Shown: one piece after another, positions 49,836 through 59,551 of the stretch
Layout of the letters: each line of letters begins with the position of its first letter
Numbering within the stretch: the stretch's first letter is position 1
Origin: an uncultured Acidaminococcus sp.
Lineage (GTDB): Bacteria > Bacillota > Negativicutes > Acidaminococcales > Acidaminococcaceae
Assembly (NCBI GenBank): GCA_905213155.1
Contig: CAJMHI010000002.1
Coordinates: forward strand, 1-64,000
Length of the DNA: 64,000 bases
Direction: 5' to 3'
Made by a program: the position numbers and the translations under genes
The notes under the pieces: generated by a model
Told to the model about the DNA's origin: nothing
Database searches by the model: none
What the model saw: the letters and a program-made list of their open reading frames with translations, nothing else

Positions 49836-51473
49836 ATGGAAAACAAGATGTTCTGCTTTCAATGTCAGGAAACTGCCGGCTGTAAAGGCTGTACTATGGT
49901 GGGGGTGTGCGGTAAGAAACCGGAAGTCGCTGCCATGCAGGATTTGCTGATTTATGTGACTAAAGGCCTTTCTGCCGTGACCACCGCCCTGCGGAACGAA
50001 GGCAAAACGGTAAGCCGGGATGTGAACCATATGGTTTCCTGGAACCTGTTCACCACCATTACCAATGCCAACTTTGACCGGGAAGCGATTATTGAACGGG
50101 TAAAAATGACCCTGGCCCAAAAAGAAGCGCTGCGGAAAGAACTGAGCAGCGAAGCAGGACTTACGGAAGCGGCCCTTTGGAACGGCACGGAAGATACGTT
50201 TGACGCCAAAGCAAAAACCGTGGGCGTGCTGGCCACCCAGGATGAAGACATTCGCAGCTTGCGGGAACTGATTACCTACGGCTTGAAAGGTCTGTGCGCT
50301 TACAGCAAACATGCAAACGTATTGCTGCAGGACGACGAAGAAGTGGATGCTTTTATCCAAAGAGCATTGACGGAAATCCAGGACGACAGCAAATCCGTGG
50401 ATGATCTGGTAGCGCTGACTCTGGAAACTGGGAAATATGGCGTGCAGGGCATGGCCCTGCTGGATAAAGCCAATACCACGGCCTATGGTAATCCGGAACT
50501 GACCACCGTGGATATCGGCGTGCGGAACAACCCGGCGATTTTAATCAGCGGCCACGATCTGAAAGATCTGGAAATGCTGCTGGATCAGACCCAGGGCACC
50601 GGTGTGGATGTCTATACCCACTCTGAAATGCTGCCGGCCCATTACTATCCGTTCTTTAAGAAATACAAAAACTTTGCAGGGAACTATGGGAATGCCTGGT
50701 GGAAACAAAAAGAAGAATTCACCAGCTTTAACGGCCCCATTCTCATGACCACCAACTGCATTGTGCCGCCTAAGGCGGAATACAAAGACAGACTGTGGAC
50801 CACCGGTGCTACTGGTTTCCCCGGTTGCCGTCACATTGATGCGGACGAAAACGGCTGGAAAGATTTCAGCGAAATCATTGCCCAGGCCAAAACGCTGCCG
50901 GCACCTACAGAAATCGAACACGGCTCCATCGTGGGCGGTTTTGCTCATGAGCAGGTCTTTGCCCTGGCAGACAAAGTAGTGGATGCCGTTAAGAGCGGCG
51001 CCATCCGGAGATTCTTCGTTATGGCCGGCTGCGATGGCCGGATGAAGAGCCGGGAATACTACAAAGAATTTGCCCAGGCCCTGCCGAAAGATACGGTCAT
51101 TCTCACCGCCGGCTGTGCTAAATACAAATACAACAAGCTGCCTCTGGGCGATATCGGCGGCATTCCCCGGGTACTGGATGCCGGGCAGTGCAACGATTCC
51201 TACTCTCTGGCACTCATCGCCCTGAAACTCAAGGAAGTCTTTGGGGTGGAAAGCGTCAACGATCTGCCCATCAGCTTCAACATTGCCTGGTATGAACAAA
51301 AGGCCGTTATCGTACTGCTGGCACTCCTGTATCTGGGCGTGAAGAATATCCATCTAGGACCCACCCTGCCAGCATTCCTCTCCCCCAATGTGGCCAGCGT
51401 ACTGGTGAAAAACTTTGGCATTGCCGGGATCGGCACGGTAGAAGACGATATCAAACTGTTTTTAGGCGCCTAA
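49836..51473 (+). CDS. hcp: Hybrid-cluster protein (hydroxylamine/NO reductase)
   Basis: A 545-residue cytoplasmic Fe-S enzyme that reduces hydroxylamine in vitro and nitric oxide in vivo. The N-terminal cysteines follow CxxCx8Cx5C (Cys7, 10, 19, 25), the class I [4Fe-4S] pattern seen in Desulfovibrio. Ligands of the hybrid Fe-S-O cluster are in [34 protein letters not shown] and AGQCNDSYS. No hcr reductase gene is adjacent, as in other strict anaerobes. It has its own promoter. A role in detoxifying NO or hydroxylamine in the gut is plausible. Confidence 0.95.
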   Translation: MENKMFCFQCQETAGCKGCTMVGVCGKKPEVAAMQDLLIYVTKGLSAVTTALRNEGKTVSRDVNHMVSWNLFTTITNANFDREAIIERVKMTLAQKEALRKELSSEAGLTEAALWNGTEDTFDAKAKTVGVLATQDEDIRSLRELITYGLKGLCAYSKHANVLLQDDEEVDAFIQRALTEIQDDSKSVDDLVALTLETGKYGVQGMALLDKANTTAYGNPELTTVDIGVRNNPAILISGHDLKDLEMLLDQTQGTGVDVYTHSEMLPAHYYPFFKKYKNFAGNYGNAWWKQKEEFTSFNGPILMTTNCIVPPKAEYKDRLWTTGATGFPGCRHIDADENGWKDFSEIIAQAKTLPAPTEIEHGSIVGGFAHEQVFALADKVVDAVKSGAIRRFFVMAGCDGRMKSREYYKEFAQALPKDTVILTAGCAKYKYNKLPLGDIGGIPRVLDAGQCNDSYSLALIALKLKEVFGVESVNDLPISFNIAWYEQKAVIVLLALLYLGVKNIHLGPTLPAFLSPNVASVLVKNFGIAGIGTVEDDIKLFLGA

Positions 51474-51497
51474 GGAATTAGGAAAGAAGGGATTTCC

Positions 51498-51860
51498 ATG
51501 GGAACGCTGCAAGTAAAACGCATTTATGAAGCACTGGAGGAAAAAGACGGCAGCAGGATTCTGGTAGACCGGCTGTGGCCACGGGGCATTAAAAAAGAAA
51601 ATGCAGCCCTCTTGGCATGGGATAAAACCCTTGCCCCGACCAATGAACTGCGAAAAGCCTTCGGCCATGATGTGGAGAAATTCCCTGCGTTTCAGGAGGC
51701 CTACCGGGCGGAACTGGAACAAAATCCGGAGGCAGCAAAGTTCCGGGAGCAGGTGAGGCAGCTCCTTACCCAGGGGAATGTGACACTGCTCTACGGGGCC
51801 AAGGATGAAACCCATAACAATGCGGTAGTCTTGCGGGAGTGGCTATTGGAGTCCCTTTGA
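51498..51860 (+). CDS. DUF488 family protein (YeaO-like)
   Basis: A 120-residue protein of the DUF488 family. The hallmarks VKRIYE, RILVDRLWPRGIKKE and the C-terminal TLLYGAKDETHNNAVVLREWL are clear. Members are small cytosolic proteins found near stress genes; no activity is firmly established. It follows hcp by 24 bases without an obvious terminator, so it may be co-transcribed. Its stop codon shares one base with the methyltransferase start. Confidence 0.88.
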   Translation: MGTLQVKRIYEALEEKDGSRILVDRLWPRGIKKENAALLAWDKTLAPTNELRKAFGHDVEKFPAFQEAYRAELEQNPEAAKFREQVRQLLTQGNVTLLYGAKDETHNNAVVLREWLLESL

Positions 51861-52690
51861 TGAAAAAAATTCCCATTGCGCAAAATACCATACAGGAAAC
51901 CCTGCTTATTCCCCTCTATGCCAGGGCGCTGGGGAGCGAGCTTTTCCCCCAGATTTTGTACGACCCCCTGGCAAGGGAGAGTATGGCACATCTGGACTAT
52001 GATTTTGCGGCCCTTACTGCCAAAAAGCAGACACGCATTTGGCAGTTTGGTGCACTGGAAGGCATTTTGCGCAGCCGGGATATGCTTTTTGAAATGAAAG
52101 AGTATCTGGCGGCACATCCCGGTGCCGCCATTGTCAATTTGGGCTGCGGGCTGGATACTACGCCGCGACTGGTAGCTACCGGGAATAGTAAAATCTACAA
52201 CATTGACCGGGACGATGTAATGAACCTCCGGCAGCAGATTTTGCCGCTAGATGACAGGGATTGCAACCTGTCGGCAGATCTGCGTGACCCTTCCTGGTTG
52301 CAGGTTATTGATGGAGCAAAGGGCGTGTTCCTTTTTGCCGCAGGGGTATTTATGTACCTGCAGCGGGAAGAAGTAGAAACGCTTCTCCGCAATATCCGTA
52401 AGGCATTTCCTACCGGTACGTTGGTCTTTGACACCGTGGGAAAGGCGGGCGTTCAGATCCTGATGAAATGTACGCTGCAAACCATGGGGATTTACCATGT
52501 GGATGGGTTATTTTACGCGAATCACCCGCTGCAAGATATTCTATGGCCGGAAGGCTGTGAAGTGAACGTACGGCCCTACCTGACAGGATATGTGAATCTG
52601 CGAAAAGAAGGCGTACCGCCCCTGTTGCGATGGGCGGCGTTCCTTTTTGACCATTTGTTTCATATGCGGATTTGTCAGATGCGGTGGTAA
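51860..52690 (+). CDS. Class I SAM-dependent methyltransferase (leucine carboxyl methyltransferase family)
   Basis: A 276-residue O-methyltransferase of the LCMT/TcmP type. The SAM-binding motif is VNLGCGLDTTPRL (about 92-104), followed by the acidic end of strand two (YNIDRDDVMNLR). The C-terminal half is typical of this family, which in bacteria methylates carboxyl groups of small molecules. The ATG at 51860 shares a base with the DUF488 stop (TGATG); an in-frame ATG at 51839 lies inside that gene and is less likely. The substrate is unknown. Confidence 0.82.
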   Translation: MKKIPIAQNTIQETLLIPLYARALGSELFPQILYDPLARESMAHLDYDFAALTAKKQTRIWQFGALEGILRSRDMLFEMKEYLAAHPGAAIVNLGCGLDTTPRLVATGNSKIYNIDRDDVMNLRQQILPLDDRDCNLSADLRDPSWLQVIDGAKGVFLFAAGVFMYLQREEVETLLRNIRKAFPTGTLVFDTVGKAGVQILMKCTLQTMGIYHVDGLFYANHPLQDILWPEGCEVNVRPYLTGYVNLRKEGVPPLLRWAAFLFDHLFHMRICQMRW

Positions 52691-52734
52691 AAAATCTTGC
52701 AGTATTGCTACTTTTAACCACGTTGGAAAAAGAA

Positions 52735-52763
52735 CTGACAAAAAGATTAAAATATTGTATAAT
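52735..52763 (+). promoter_or_regulatory. Promoter of the autotransporter gene
   Basis: CTGACA (52735-52740) and TATAAT (52758-52763) are 17 bases apart. The predicted transcript has a leader of about 130 bases. Confidence 0.75.
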
Positions 52764-52778
52764 AATATACAAAATCAT

Positions 52779-52820
52779 ATGTCCCTCCCTGAATGGATGA
52801 TGTACATTCGGGGGGGACAT
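52779..52820 (+). other. Strong hairpin in the autotransporter leader
   Basis: ATGTCCCTCCCTGAATG (52779-52795) pairs with CATTCGGGGGGGACAT (52805-52820) except for one bulged T and one G-T pair, closing a 9-base loop. It starts about 10 bases after the predicted transcription start and has no T-run, so it is a 5' leader structure rather than a terminator. It may protect the mRNA or serve in post-transcriptional control. Confidence 0.6.
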
Positions 52821-52901
52821 TCTCGCAAGTTGTGACGTATTATAGGTACAAATAAGTTTTATAGAAGAAACTGCCAGCGGGGAGGGAAATTTCAAAGTAA
52901 A

Positions 52902-55900
52902 ATGGGGAAAAAGAAACAAACCGTTCTGGAAACGGCGATTTTATTGACGCTGATCACAGGCGCAATGTTTCCTGTGACGGGGCAAGCGACGAACCGGAAT
53001 GTAGCGCAAATCGGGGTTGATAATGCTGGGAAACTCATAACCGTGGGTACGGAAACCCAGTGGGAACTCGAATGGAATGCCATTGCCAAAGCACCAACAT
53101 CGTTGAAACCATTTGGGGTAGGGTATAATCAGGTGGATACCAGTACATCGCCCACCGGGCTATCTGTCTATGCGGATACTGTTAAAATCGAGAGTACACA
53201 GGCCCCAAGGCAAAGTTATGGTTTGTCCTTGAATGATACTAACCCTAAAGGGAACGCTGCTACTGCCCAAAATCATACCGTGAATATTACGGCGGGAAAC
53301 ATTGCCATCAAGGCGGAGGGAGGTACCAATACACGATTTGGAGATATGGTGGCCGGAGTCAATACGTATTATGTTCCGGTCAATATGAAGGCGAATAACG
53401 AACTGACCATTGCAGCGAACAATAAGAATAACGCCAATAGAAGTCCCGCATCTTATGTTATCCAAACGGACAGCGCACCGGTATCCTTGGAAGCAAGTGA
53501 TATAACGCTGTCTACAAAGGGGAAACGTCTGGTAAGGGGGATCCGTGTGGATACCACCCAAACTGACTTGCCAGGATCTGTCACGCTGCAAGCCAGCGGG
53601 GCTTTGCATGTACAGTCAGAGCTTGTAGATGATTCAAACGTAAAATCCGGCGTGCAGCAATTATATGGAATCTATCTAGGAACTGGAACGGTTACCGGAA
53701 CTGCCAAAAATATTTCTGTCGCCGTAAACGGTGCTAAGGGATTATCCGGTGCCAGTATTCGTGCGATAGAGATTCCGGGAAATAAAGTTGGGAATGCATC
53801 CCTTTCCGGAGAACGCAATCTTATTTTGCAGGCAGAGGATACGCTCTCTATTTCCGCGGAAGGAAAAGGAGCTACTACAGCTATCACCGCCCATGCTATT
53901 GGTACCAATTCCCCGGAAAAAACCGTGCTGAAAGGGGGAACGGTCACCATTACCAGCAATGGGGACAGTGATAAATGGGGTACTGTCGTTGGCATTTCTA
54001 ATGGCAGTGATGGAAATGAAAATGCGGCAAAAGGTGAGATGACGATTACCGCAACCAAGGGCCTCGTCACCATTCAAGCAGAAAGTAAAAACGGCGGCGC
54101 ACAAGGGATTCACACTTCGAATAATGCCGAAACAAATATTAAAGGAAATTCCGTGGCAGTGAGTGCCAAAGCCAATAATGCCACTGTCGTTAAAGGCGTA
54201 TGGGCAACCTCACCCCTGGAAACTCCGGCGCAACTGACGATGACAGCAACCTCCGGAAAAGTGACCATTAATAGTAAAAGCACAAGTGGTGCCGCAGTGG
54301 GGATACAAGCTAGTGACAATGGAAAAGTAACGATTGCGGCACCGGAAACAGAAATCGTAAGCACCGCTGCCAAGAAAAATGTTAACGGTACACGGAGTGC
54401 TGGTATTTTTACAAATAGTGATGAAGACTACCGACCCGAAGTGCATATTACTTCTGCCACTACCGTAACGGCCAATCGAACCGGAAGTGAAATCTTCCCC
54501 GCTATTTTGAACTGGTACGGGAATGTCACCTTGGACGGGGATAAGGCCGTGCTGGATACCACGGGAGAAAGCGCAGACGAGGGGAATATCATCGCGAACT
54601 ATGATACCGTTGCAATCCGGGCAAAATCCATTCAGATCGGACATCCTTCAGAGACTGCCCGGTGGAGCAGTGTATATACGGGCGGGTTTATGGCCGACAA
54701 GGCAGTAACCTATATTAACGCAAAGGATGACGGCTCTGATAATGGGTCCACGGATACCAAAGTTTATGGGAACATGTGGTCTGATGGAACCGAAGACGAT
54801 GATGGAGTTTGGAACGGAGCACTGTATGCCAACTTCACCGGGGCGAATTCTTCTCTGACAGGACAAACTTGGTATTCTTTGGCAGATGATGTGATGCAGG
54901 TATCCTTTGCCAATGGCGCGCAGTGGAATGTTACCGGCAATAGCAGACTTACCACCCTAACCAACAAGGCTGGCAAAGTTGACCTGTCCTATACGACGAG
55001 AAATCAGACTGTTACAACTACGCCGGAATACCAGACCGTTACCACGAGAAATTTGGACGGGGATAACGGCGTCTTTATCATGGATACGGATTTGCAGGAA
55101 AGCGCGGACAATAAGACGGTAAACGGGCACAGCGACCAGCTGATTATCACCGACAGTAGCGCCGGCACTCACCAACTCTTGATCAAGGACCACAGCCAAA
55201 CCATTAATCAGACAGCCCAGGACGGATATGTCCTGCTGGTACAGGATAAAAGTGCGGCGGGAAATAATAACGCCGTATTTACCGGACATGCCAAGCTGCA
55301 AAACGGGGGCCTTTTTGCCCACCTGGTAGAAGTGACCAATGAGGATCCGGATGCTTCTCTGGGCTATACGGATGTACCGGAAGGCAGCAAAAACTGGTAT
55401 GTACGGATGACGGATAAACCAATTCCACAACCAGAACCCGAACCGGAACCCGAGCCCGAACCACAACCGGAACCACAGCCTGAACCGCAACCCGAACCGA
55501 TCCCGCAACCACAGGTCACGGATAACGGGGAAAATCAGATTACCTTTAACCGCAGCCGGTATGCTGCGCTGTGGCTGGAACAGGATACATTGCGGAAACG
55601 GCTGGGCGAACTGCGCAGCAGTACCCAGGATGATGGATTGTGGGTGCGTGTGCGCCGGGGCGAGTATCGGATGAAAGGCTTGGAAGGCCTTTCTGATTTT
55701 ACTACGTACCAAATCGGCTATGATAAAGAACTTGCGCACCAGGGTAATACCCGCCGCTTTGTGGGCGCTGCGTATCACCACACGGATGTGGGCTTCGGGT
55801 ATCCCCGTATGGGCGAAGATTCCGGAATGAACCTGGATGTGGCCAGTGTGTATTACACAACATTGGGAGATAAGGGCCACTATTTGGATCTGGTAGGCAA

Positions 55901-56417
55901 ATGGGGCAGCGCCAACGGTAAAATGAAAGCCTTTGGCGACTTCCCGGAAAACGCCCGCTGGAGTGGCAATGTATATGCCCTTAGTGCCGAGTATGGCCGC
56001 AAAATGCAGCTGAAAAATAGTTGGTACCTAGAGCCGGAAGCCCAGCTCACCTATGGACATTTAAGCGGAGACAGCTATACCTCCAGCCAGGGAACTCATG
56101 GCTATCTGGAAGGGATTAATAGTCTTATGTTCCGCACAGGCTTTACCGTGGGGAAAAAGACCAGCCATGCGGAATATTACGGCAGATTTTTCTGGAACCA
56201 TGAATTTGCCGGCGACAGCCGGGCCACGTTCCTGGATAAAAACGGGGATCGCCTGCGGGATGATTACGACTTTGGCAGCAGCTGGATGACGCTGGGACTG
56301 GGCGCCCAGACCGCCATCGGCAAAGACATGTATCTTTATGGCGACGTGGAAAAGAATTTTGGCGGCGCCGTACGGAGTAAATGGATCTGGAATATCGGCG
56401 TAAGGTATTCTTTCTAA
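52902..56417 (+). CDS. Autotransporter (type Va secretion) outer-membrane protein
   Basis: A 1171-residue monomeric autotransporter. A signal peptide ends near residue 28 (TGQAT). The passenger (about 30-835) is repetitive, Gly/Ala/Thr/Asn-rich beta-helix sequence and lacks any visible protease, so it is more likely an adhesin. Residues about 840-870 form a Pro-Glu/Pro-Gln repeat linker. The barrel (about 895-1171) has the autotransporter features FVGAAYHHTDVGF and RYSF at the C-terminus. The nearest ribosome site, GGAGGG, is about 15 bases from ATG 52902, farther than usual; no better start is seen. Long leader and weak site suggest regulated translation. Confidence 0.9.
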   Translation: MGKKKQTVLETAILLTLITGAMFPVTGQATNRNVAQIGVDNAGKLITVGTETQWELEWNAIAKAPTSLKPFGVGYNQVDTSTSPTGLSVYADTVKIESTQAPRQSYGLSLNDTNPKGNAATAQNHTVNITAGNIAIKAEGGTNTRFGDMVAGVNTYYVPVNMKANNELTIAANNKNNANRSPASYVIQTDSAPVSLEASDITLSTKGKRLVRGIRVDTTQTDLPGSVTLQASGALHVQSELVDDSNVKSGVQQLYGIYLGTGTVTGTAKNISVAVNGAKGLSGASIRAIEIPGNKVGNASLSGERNLILQAEDTLSISAEGKGATTAITAHAIGTNSPEKTVLKGGTVTITSNGDSDKWGTVVGISNGSDGNENAAKGEMTITATKGLVTIQAESKNGGAQGIHTSNNAETNIKGNSVAVSAKANNATVVKGVWATSPLETPAQLTMTATSGKVTINSKSTSGAAVGIQASDNGKVTIAAPETEIVSTAAKKNVNGTRSAGIFTNSDEDYRPEVHITSATTVTANRTGSEIFPAILNWYGNVTLDGDKAVLDTTGESADEGNIIANYDTVAIRAKSIQIGHPSETARWSSVYTGGFMADKAVTYINAKDDGSDNGSTDTKVYGNMWSDGTEDDDGVWNGALYANFTGANSSLTGQTWYSLADDVMQVSFANGAQWNVTGNSRLTTLTNKAGKVDLSYTTRNQTVTTTPEYQTVTTRNLDGDNGVFIMDTDLQESADNKTVNGHSDQLIITDSSAGTHQLLIKDHSQTINQTAQDGYVLLVQDKSAAGNNNAVFTGHAKLQNGGLFAHLVEVTNEDPDASLGYTDVPEGSKNWYVRMTDKPIPQPEPEPEPEPEPQPEPQPEPQPEPIPQPQVTDNGENQITFNRSRYAALWLEQDTLRKRLGELRSSTQDDGLWVRVRRGEYRMKGLEGLSDFTTYQIGYDKELAHQGNTRRFVGAAYHHTDVGFGYPRMGEDSGMNLDVASVYYTTLGDKGHYLDLVGKWGSANGKMKAFGDFPENARWSGNVYALSAEYGRKMQLKNSWYLEPEAQLTYGHLSGDSYTSSQGTHGYLEGINSLMFRTGFTVGKKTSHAEYYGRFFWNHEFAGDSRATFLDKNGDRLRDDYDFGSSWMTLGLGAQTAIGKDMYLYGDVEKNFGGAVRSKWIWNIGVRYSF
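55427..55505 (+). repeat. Coding 6-bp tandem repeat (PE/PQ linker)
   Basis: Degenerate CCnGAA/CCnCAA hexamers encode alternating Pro-Glu and Pro-Gln in the autotransporter linker. Such repeats can change length by slippage in steps of two residues without breaking the frame. Confidence 0.75.
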
Positions 56418-56423
56418 ATCTAG

Positions 56424-56463
56424 TGGACATGAAGTGATTTCGCTTCATGTCCATTTTATTTTT
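56424..56463 (+). terminator. Terminator after the autotransporter
   Basis: A perfect 11-bp stem (TGGACATGAAG at 56424-56434 with CTTCATGTCCA at 56443-56453) with an 8-base loop is followed by TTTTATTTTT. Confidence 0.93.
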
Positions 56464-56513
56464 AGCCTGTTCACTGTGGGGGATACTAAAAGCCCTTGTG
56501 ATTTTTTTGTACA

Positions 56514-56522
56514 TGTTATATT
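56514..56522 (+). promoter_or_regulatory. Extended -10 promoter of the AAA ATPase gene
   Basis: TGTTATATT lies about 50 bases before the ATPase ATG and just before two tandem palindromes. Confidence 0.5.
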
Positions 56523-56525
56523 ATA

Positions 56526-56552
56526 TAGTCGTAACTAACATAGTCATGACTA
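56526..56552. promoter_or_regulatory. Tandem palindromic operators before the AAA ATPase
   Basis: TAGTCGTAACTA (56526-56537) and the perfect palindrome TAGTCATGACTA (56541-56552) are centred 15 bases apart. Outer arms extend the pair to a larger inverted repeat, TATATAGTC (56522-56530) with GACTATATA (56548-56556). They lie on the predicted start of transcription, so binding would repress. The cognate regulator is not known; the ATPase itself carries a winged-helix-like region and might autoregulate. Confidence 0.6.
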
Positions 56553-56573
56553 TATAAAACAGAAAGGAACACT

Positions 56574-57980
56574 ATGTTTATCGGGAGACACCAAGAACTT
56601 GCGGCCATGGAAAAACGCTATGCCGGCACCCGGTTTGAATTCCTGGTGATTTATGGGAGAAGGCGGGTAGGAAAAACCCGTCTGATTAGGGAATTTATCC
56701 GGGACAAGAACGCCGTGTATTTTATGGCAACAGAACAAAGTGAAAAAGAGCAGTTGATTAATCTTACGGCGGCATTGCGGGAACAGCTGCCCGACCCCCG
56801 TACGCAATTTTTACCGCAATTTGCCAGCTTTGAGGACCTGTTTTCCTATTTGGCAGAAGCGGCTAGCCGCCAGCGGCTAGTCTTTGTCATTGATGAATAT
56901 CCCTATCTGGCAAGGGCGGTACCGGGCATTTCTTCTATTTTGCAAAAATATATAGATAACGCCTGGGGAACAACGGGGCTTTACCTGATTTTGTGCGGGT
57001 CTTCCATGAGTTTTATGGAGCGGCAGGTTCTCAGTTACCAAAGTCCGCTGTATGGACGGAGAACAGCACAGATCAAATTGCATCCGCTGCCCTTTTATGA
57101 GAGCATGCGCTTTTTCCCGGAGTGGAAGGACGAAGAAAAGCTACTGGCTTATGGTGTGTGCGGCGGGATTCCTCAATATTTGCTGTATTTGTCCCAATAT
57201 GCCACCTTGGAAGAGGCGGTACAGGAAGAATTTTTGTCCGTCAGCGGGCATTTGCAGGAAGAACCTTCTAATCTGATGCTGCAGGAGCTACGGGAGCCGG
57301 CTGTATATAATTCGATTTTGACGGCCATTGCCCACGGGGCGACCCGGCTGAACGAAATCGCCCAGGCGGTGGGAAAAGAATCCGGGCAGGTGAATTTTTA
57401 CCTGAGCAACTTGAAAGACCTGGAAATTATTGAAAAGAAAAAGCCAGTAGAAGAAACAGCGACACGCAGAACCATTTATCAGATTAAGGACAATTTGTAC
57501 CGCTTCTGGTACCGGTTTATCCCGGAATGTACGTCTTTGATCGCCATGGGGCTGGGGAAAAGAGCCTGGAAGGAAAAGATTGCTCCGGATTTTCCGGAAT
57601 ATTTCGGGCATATTTTTGAAGATATTTGCCTGCAATATGTCCAGTATTTGGTTGCCACAGAAAAAATTCCTGAGCTGTATACCCAGTATGGCAGCTGGTG
57701 GGGAACGGATCCCCAAAAACATCGGGGAGAAGAAATTGATTTGGTGTGTACCAGTGACACGGATGTATTGTGCGGGGAATGTAAATGGCGCAAAGAACCG
57801 GTGGGCTATCCAGTCCTTGCTACGCTGAAAGAACGCGGCGCATTGATTCAAAAAGGCCGCCAAATGCACTATATTCTGTTTTCCAAATCCGGCTTTACGG
57901 CAGGGCTACAGGAACAGCTGGACACGGATGAAGCGGCCCTGATTTCTTTAAAAAATATCCTGGAAACAGGCAAGGTATAA
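56574..57980 (+). CDS. AAA ATPase with C-terminal DUF234 domain
   Basis: A 468-residue STAND-like ATPase (ATPase_2 family) often called archaeal-type ATPase. Walker A is GRRRVGKT (28-35), Walker B LVFVIDEYPYLAR (about 101-113) and a sensor LILCGSSMSFME follows. Residues about 240-300 form a winged-helix-like segment (LNEIAQAVGKESGQVNFYLSNL). Residues about 310-468 are DUF234, whose ECKWRK and IDLVCT pieces resemble a restriction-endonuclease-like fold. The biological role of this family is unsettled; it is common in anaerobes and archaea and is often regarded as an accessory gene. It has its own promoter with two palindromes. Confidence 0.9.
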   Translation: MFIGRHQELAAMEKRYAGTRFEFLVIYGRRRVGKTRLIREFIRDKNAVYFMATEQSEKEQLINLTAALREQLPDPRTQFLPQFASFEDLFSYLAEAASRQRLVFVIDEYPYLARAVPGISSILQKYIDNAWGTTGLYLILCGSSMSFMERQVLSYQSPLYGRRTAQIKLHPLPFYESMRFFPEWKDEEKLLAYGVCGGIPQYLLYLSQYATLEEAVQEEFLSVSGHLQEEPSNLMLQELREPAVYNSILTAIAHGATRLNEIAQAVGKESGQVNFYLSNLKDLEIIEKKKPVEETATRRTIYQIKDNLYRFWYRFIPECTSLIAMGLGKRAWKEKIAPDFPEYFGHIFEDICLQYVQYLVATEKIPELYTQYGSWWGTDPQKHRGEEIDLVCTSDTDVLCGECKWRKEPVGYPVLATLKERGALIQKGRQMHYILFSKSGFTAGLQEQLDTDEAALISLKNILETGKV

Positions 57981-58009
57981 CGATAGTAGCAATGTGAAAG
58001 GAGCGCATG

Positions 58010-59530
58010 ATGAGCGAACGGTACTATATGGGCTTTGATGCGGGGACCCAAAGCGTAAAAGTGGCGGTATACAGCGACAGCGGTGAATGCGTAGCCATGG
58101 CGACAGCTATGACTCATTTGCACACGCCGCAGCCCGGCTGGGTGGAAATGGACGTGGATGAGTACTACCAGCTGATCAAGCAATGCATGAGATCTTGCCG
58201 GGAGCAGATGGATCAGAAAGGCCTTGCCATTAGTGGCGTGCGGGCCGTCATGGGGGACGGGATTATTTGCGGCATTGCCGGGATTGACAAGGACGGAAAA
58301 CCGGTAACGCCCTATATCAATTATCTGGACAGCCGCACGGCGGAGGATGTGGCTGCCTTAAAAGCGCTCCATTTGGATATTTGGGGCAAGGAAACTGGCA
58401 ATGCAGAGCCTAATATTATGTTCCCCGCACTGTTTGCCCGGTGGTTTCTGCGGAATTGTCCCGGTGCACGGGAAAACGTGGTGAAATTTGTCCATAATGG
58501 GCCGTATATTTTGTTGCACCTGGCGGGACTTCCTGCGGAAGATGCTTTTATCGACTGGGGAACTATGAGCGGCTGGGGGCTGGGCTATAACGTCATAGAA
58601 AAAAAGTGGTCCCAAACCCAGTTGGATATACTGGGCATAGATAGGAAGTACATGCCAAAAATCGTAAAGCCCTGGGACATCATCGGCACGCTGTGTGAAA
58701 AAGATGCGGCGGAGACTGGTTTCCCTGCGGGCATACCTATTTGTGCCGGGGCGGGGGACACCATGGAATCCATGATGGGCAGCGGCATTTTGGAAGCGGG
58801 GCAGGCGGTGGATGTAGCCGGCACCTGTGCCATGTTCTGTGCGGCCACGGATGGAATTGTACCGGCCCTTTCCGTACCGGGAAGCAATTTGATTTTTAAT
58901 TCCGGGACATTGCCTGGCACGTATTTTTACTGGGGCATGGTGCGTACCGGCGGCCTTGCCCTGCGCTGGTTTAAGGATGAAATCGCCAAAAAAGAAACGG
59001 ATGGGGACTATTACCAGACCATGGACGAGCTGGCTAAACGGCACAAACCGGGATGTGATGGCGCCCTGTTTATTCCCTATCTAACCGGGGGCAACGGCGC
59101 CTATCCCAACGTGCGGGGGACGTTTACCGGGCTCACACTGGACAGCGACCAGGGTGCTTTGTGGCGGTGCGTGCTGGAAGGCATCGGCTACGACTATATG
59201 GAAATCACGGACCGCTACCGAAACGCAGGGATTGACTTAACGCAGCTTACCATTACAGAAGGGGGCAGCAAGGACGCTTTATGGAACCAGATTAAAGCGG
59301 ATATGCTGGATACCCGGGTAGTGACTTTGCAAGTGGCCGGCGGCGCAGTGCCTACCAATTGTTTGGTGGCAGCGTATGCGGTAGGAGATATACAGGACCT
59401 GAAAGCGGCATTACAAAAGCAGCAGGGGGTAAAAGAAACCTTCCTTCCGCAAAAAGAAAATACGGCATTGTATCGGAACAATGCCGTAAAGAGAGAACGG
59501 TTATTAAAGGCTTTAAATCAAACGTTGTAA
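58010..59530 (+). CDS. FGGY family carbohydrate kinase
   Basis: A 506-residue sugar kinase with the two-domain actin-like fold. The phosphate-1 motif MGFDAGTQSVKVAVYSD opens the protein, PGWVEMDVDEYY is the family's second block, and the ATP-binding GGSKDALWNQIKAD is near residue 422. The sequence is closest to xylulokinase-like and glycerol-kinase-like members, but the substrate is not predictable. Two adjacent ATG codons (58007, 58010) exist; the second gives a better distance to GGAG. No sugar transporter or isomerase is nearby. It ends just before a 183-bp fold-back element. Confidence 0.85.
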   Translation: MSERYYMGFDAGTQSVKVAVYSDSGECVAMATAMTHLHTPQPGWVEMDVDEYYQLIKQCMRSCREQMDQKGLAISGVRAVMGDGIICGIAGIDKDGKPVTPYINYLDSRTAEDVAALKALHLDIWGKETGNAEPNIMFPALFARWFLRNCPGARENVVKFVHNGPYILLHLAGLPAEDAFIDWGTMSGWGLGYNVIEKKWSQTQLDILGIDRKYMPKIVKPWDIIGTLCEKDAAETGFPAGIPICAGAGDTMESMMGSGILEAGQAVDVAGTCAMFCAATDGIVPALSVPGSNLIFNSGTLPGTYFYWGMVRTGGLALRWFKDEIAKKETDGDYYQTMDELAKRHKPGCDGALFIPYLTGGNGAYPNVRGTFTGLTLDSDQGALWRCVLEGIGYDYMEITDRYRNAGIDLTQLTITEGGSKDALWNQIKADMLDTRVVTLQVAGGAVPTNCLVAAYAVGDIQDLKAALQKQQGVKETFLPQKENTALYRNNAVKRERLLKALNQTL

Positions 59531-59551
59531 AACATGTAAAAAAATATAATT

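Noticed and set aside
52779..52820. Terminator in front of the autotransporter
   Set aside because: The hairpin has no T-run on the plus strand and lies after the predicted transcription start.
55427..55505. CRISPR-like array
   Set aside because: The short repeats have no spacers and encode the PE/PQ linker in frame.
54957..55880. 307-residue minus-strand open frame opposite the autotransporter
   Set aside because: It is antisense to the linker and barrel, with composition driven by the Pro/Glu repeat; no family match.
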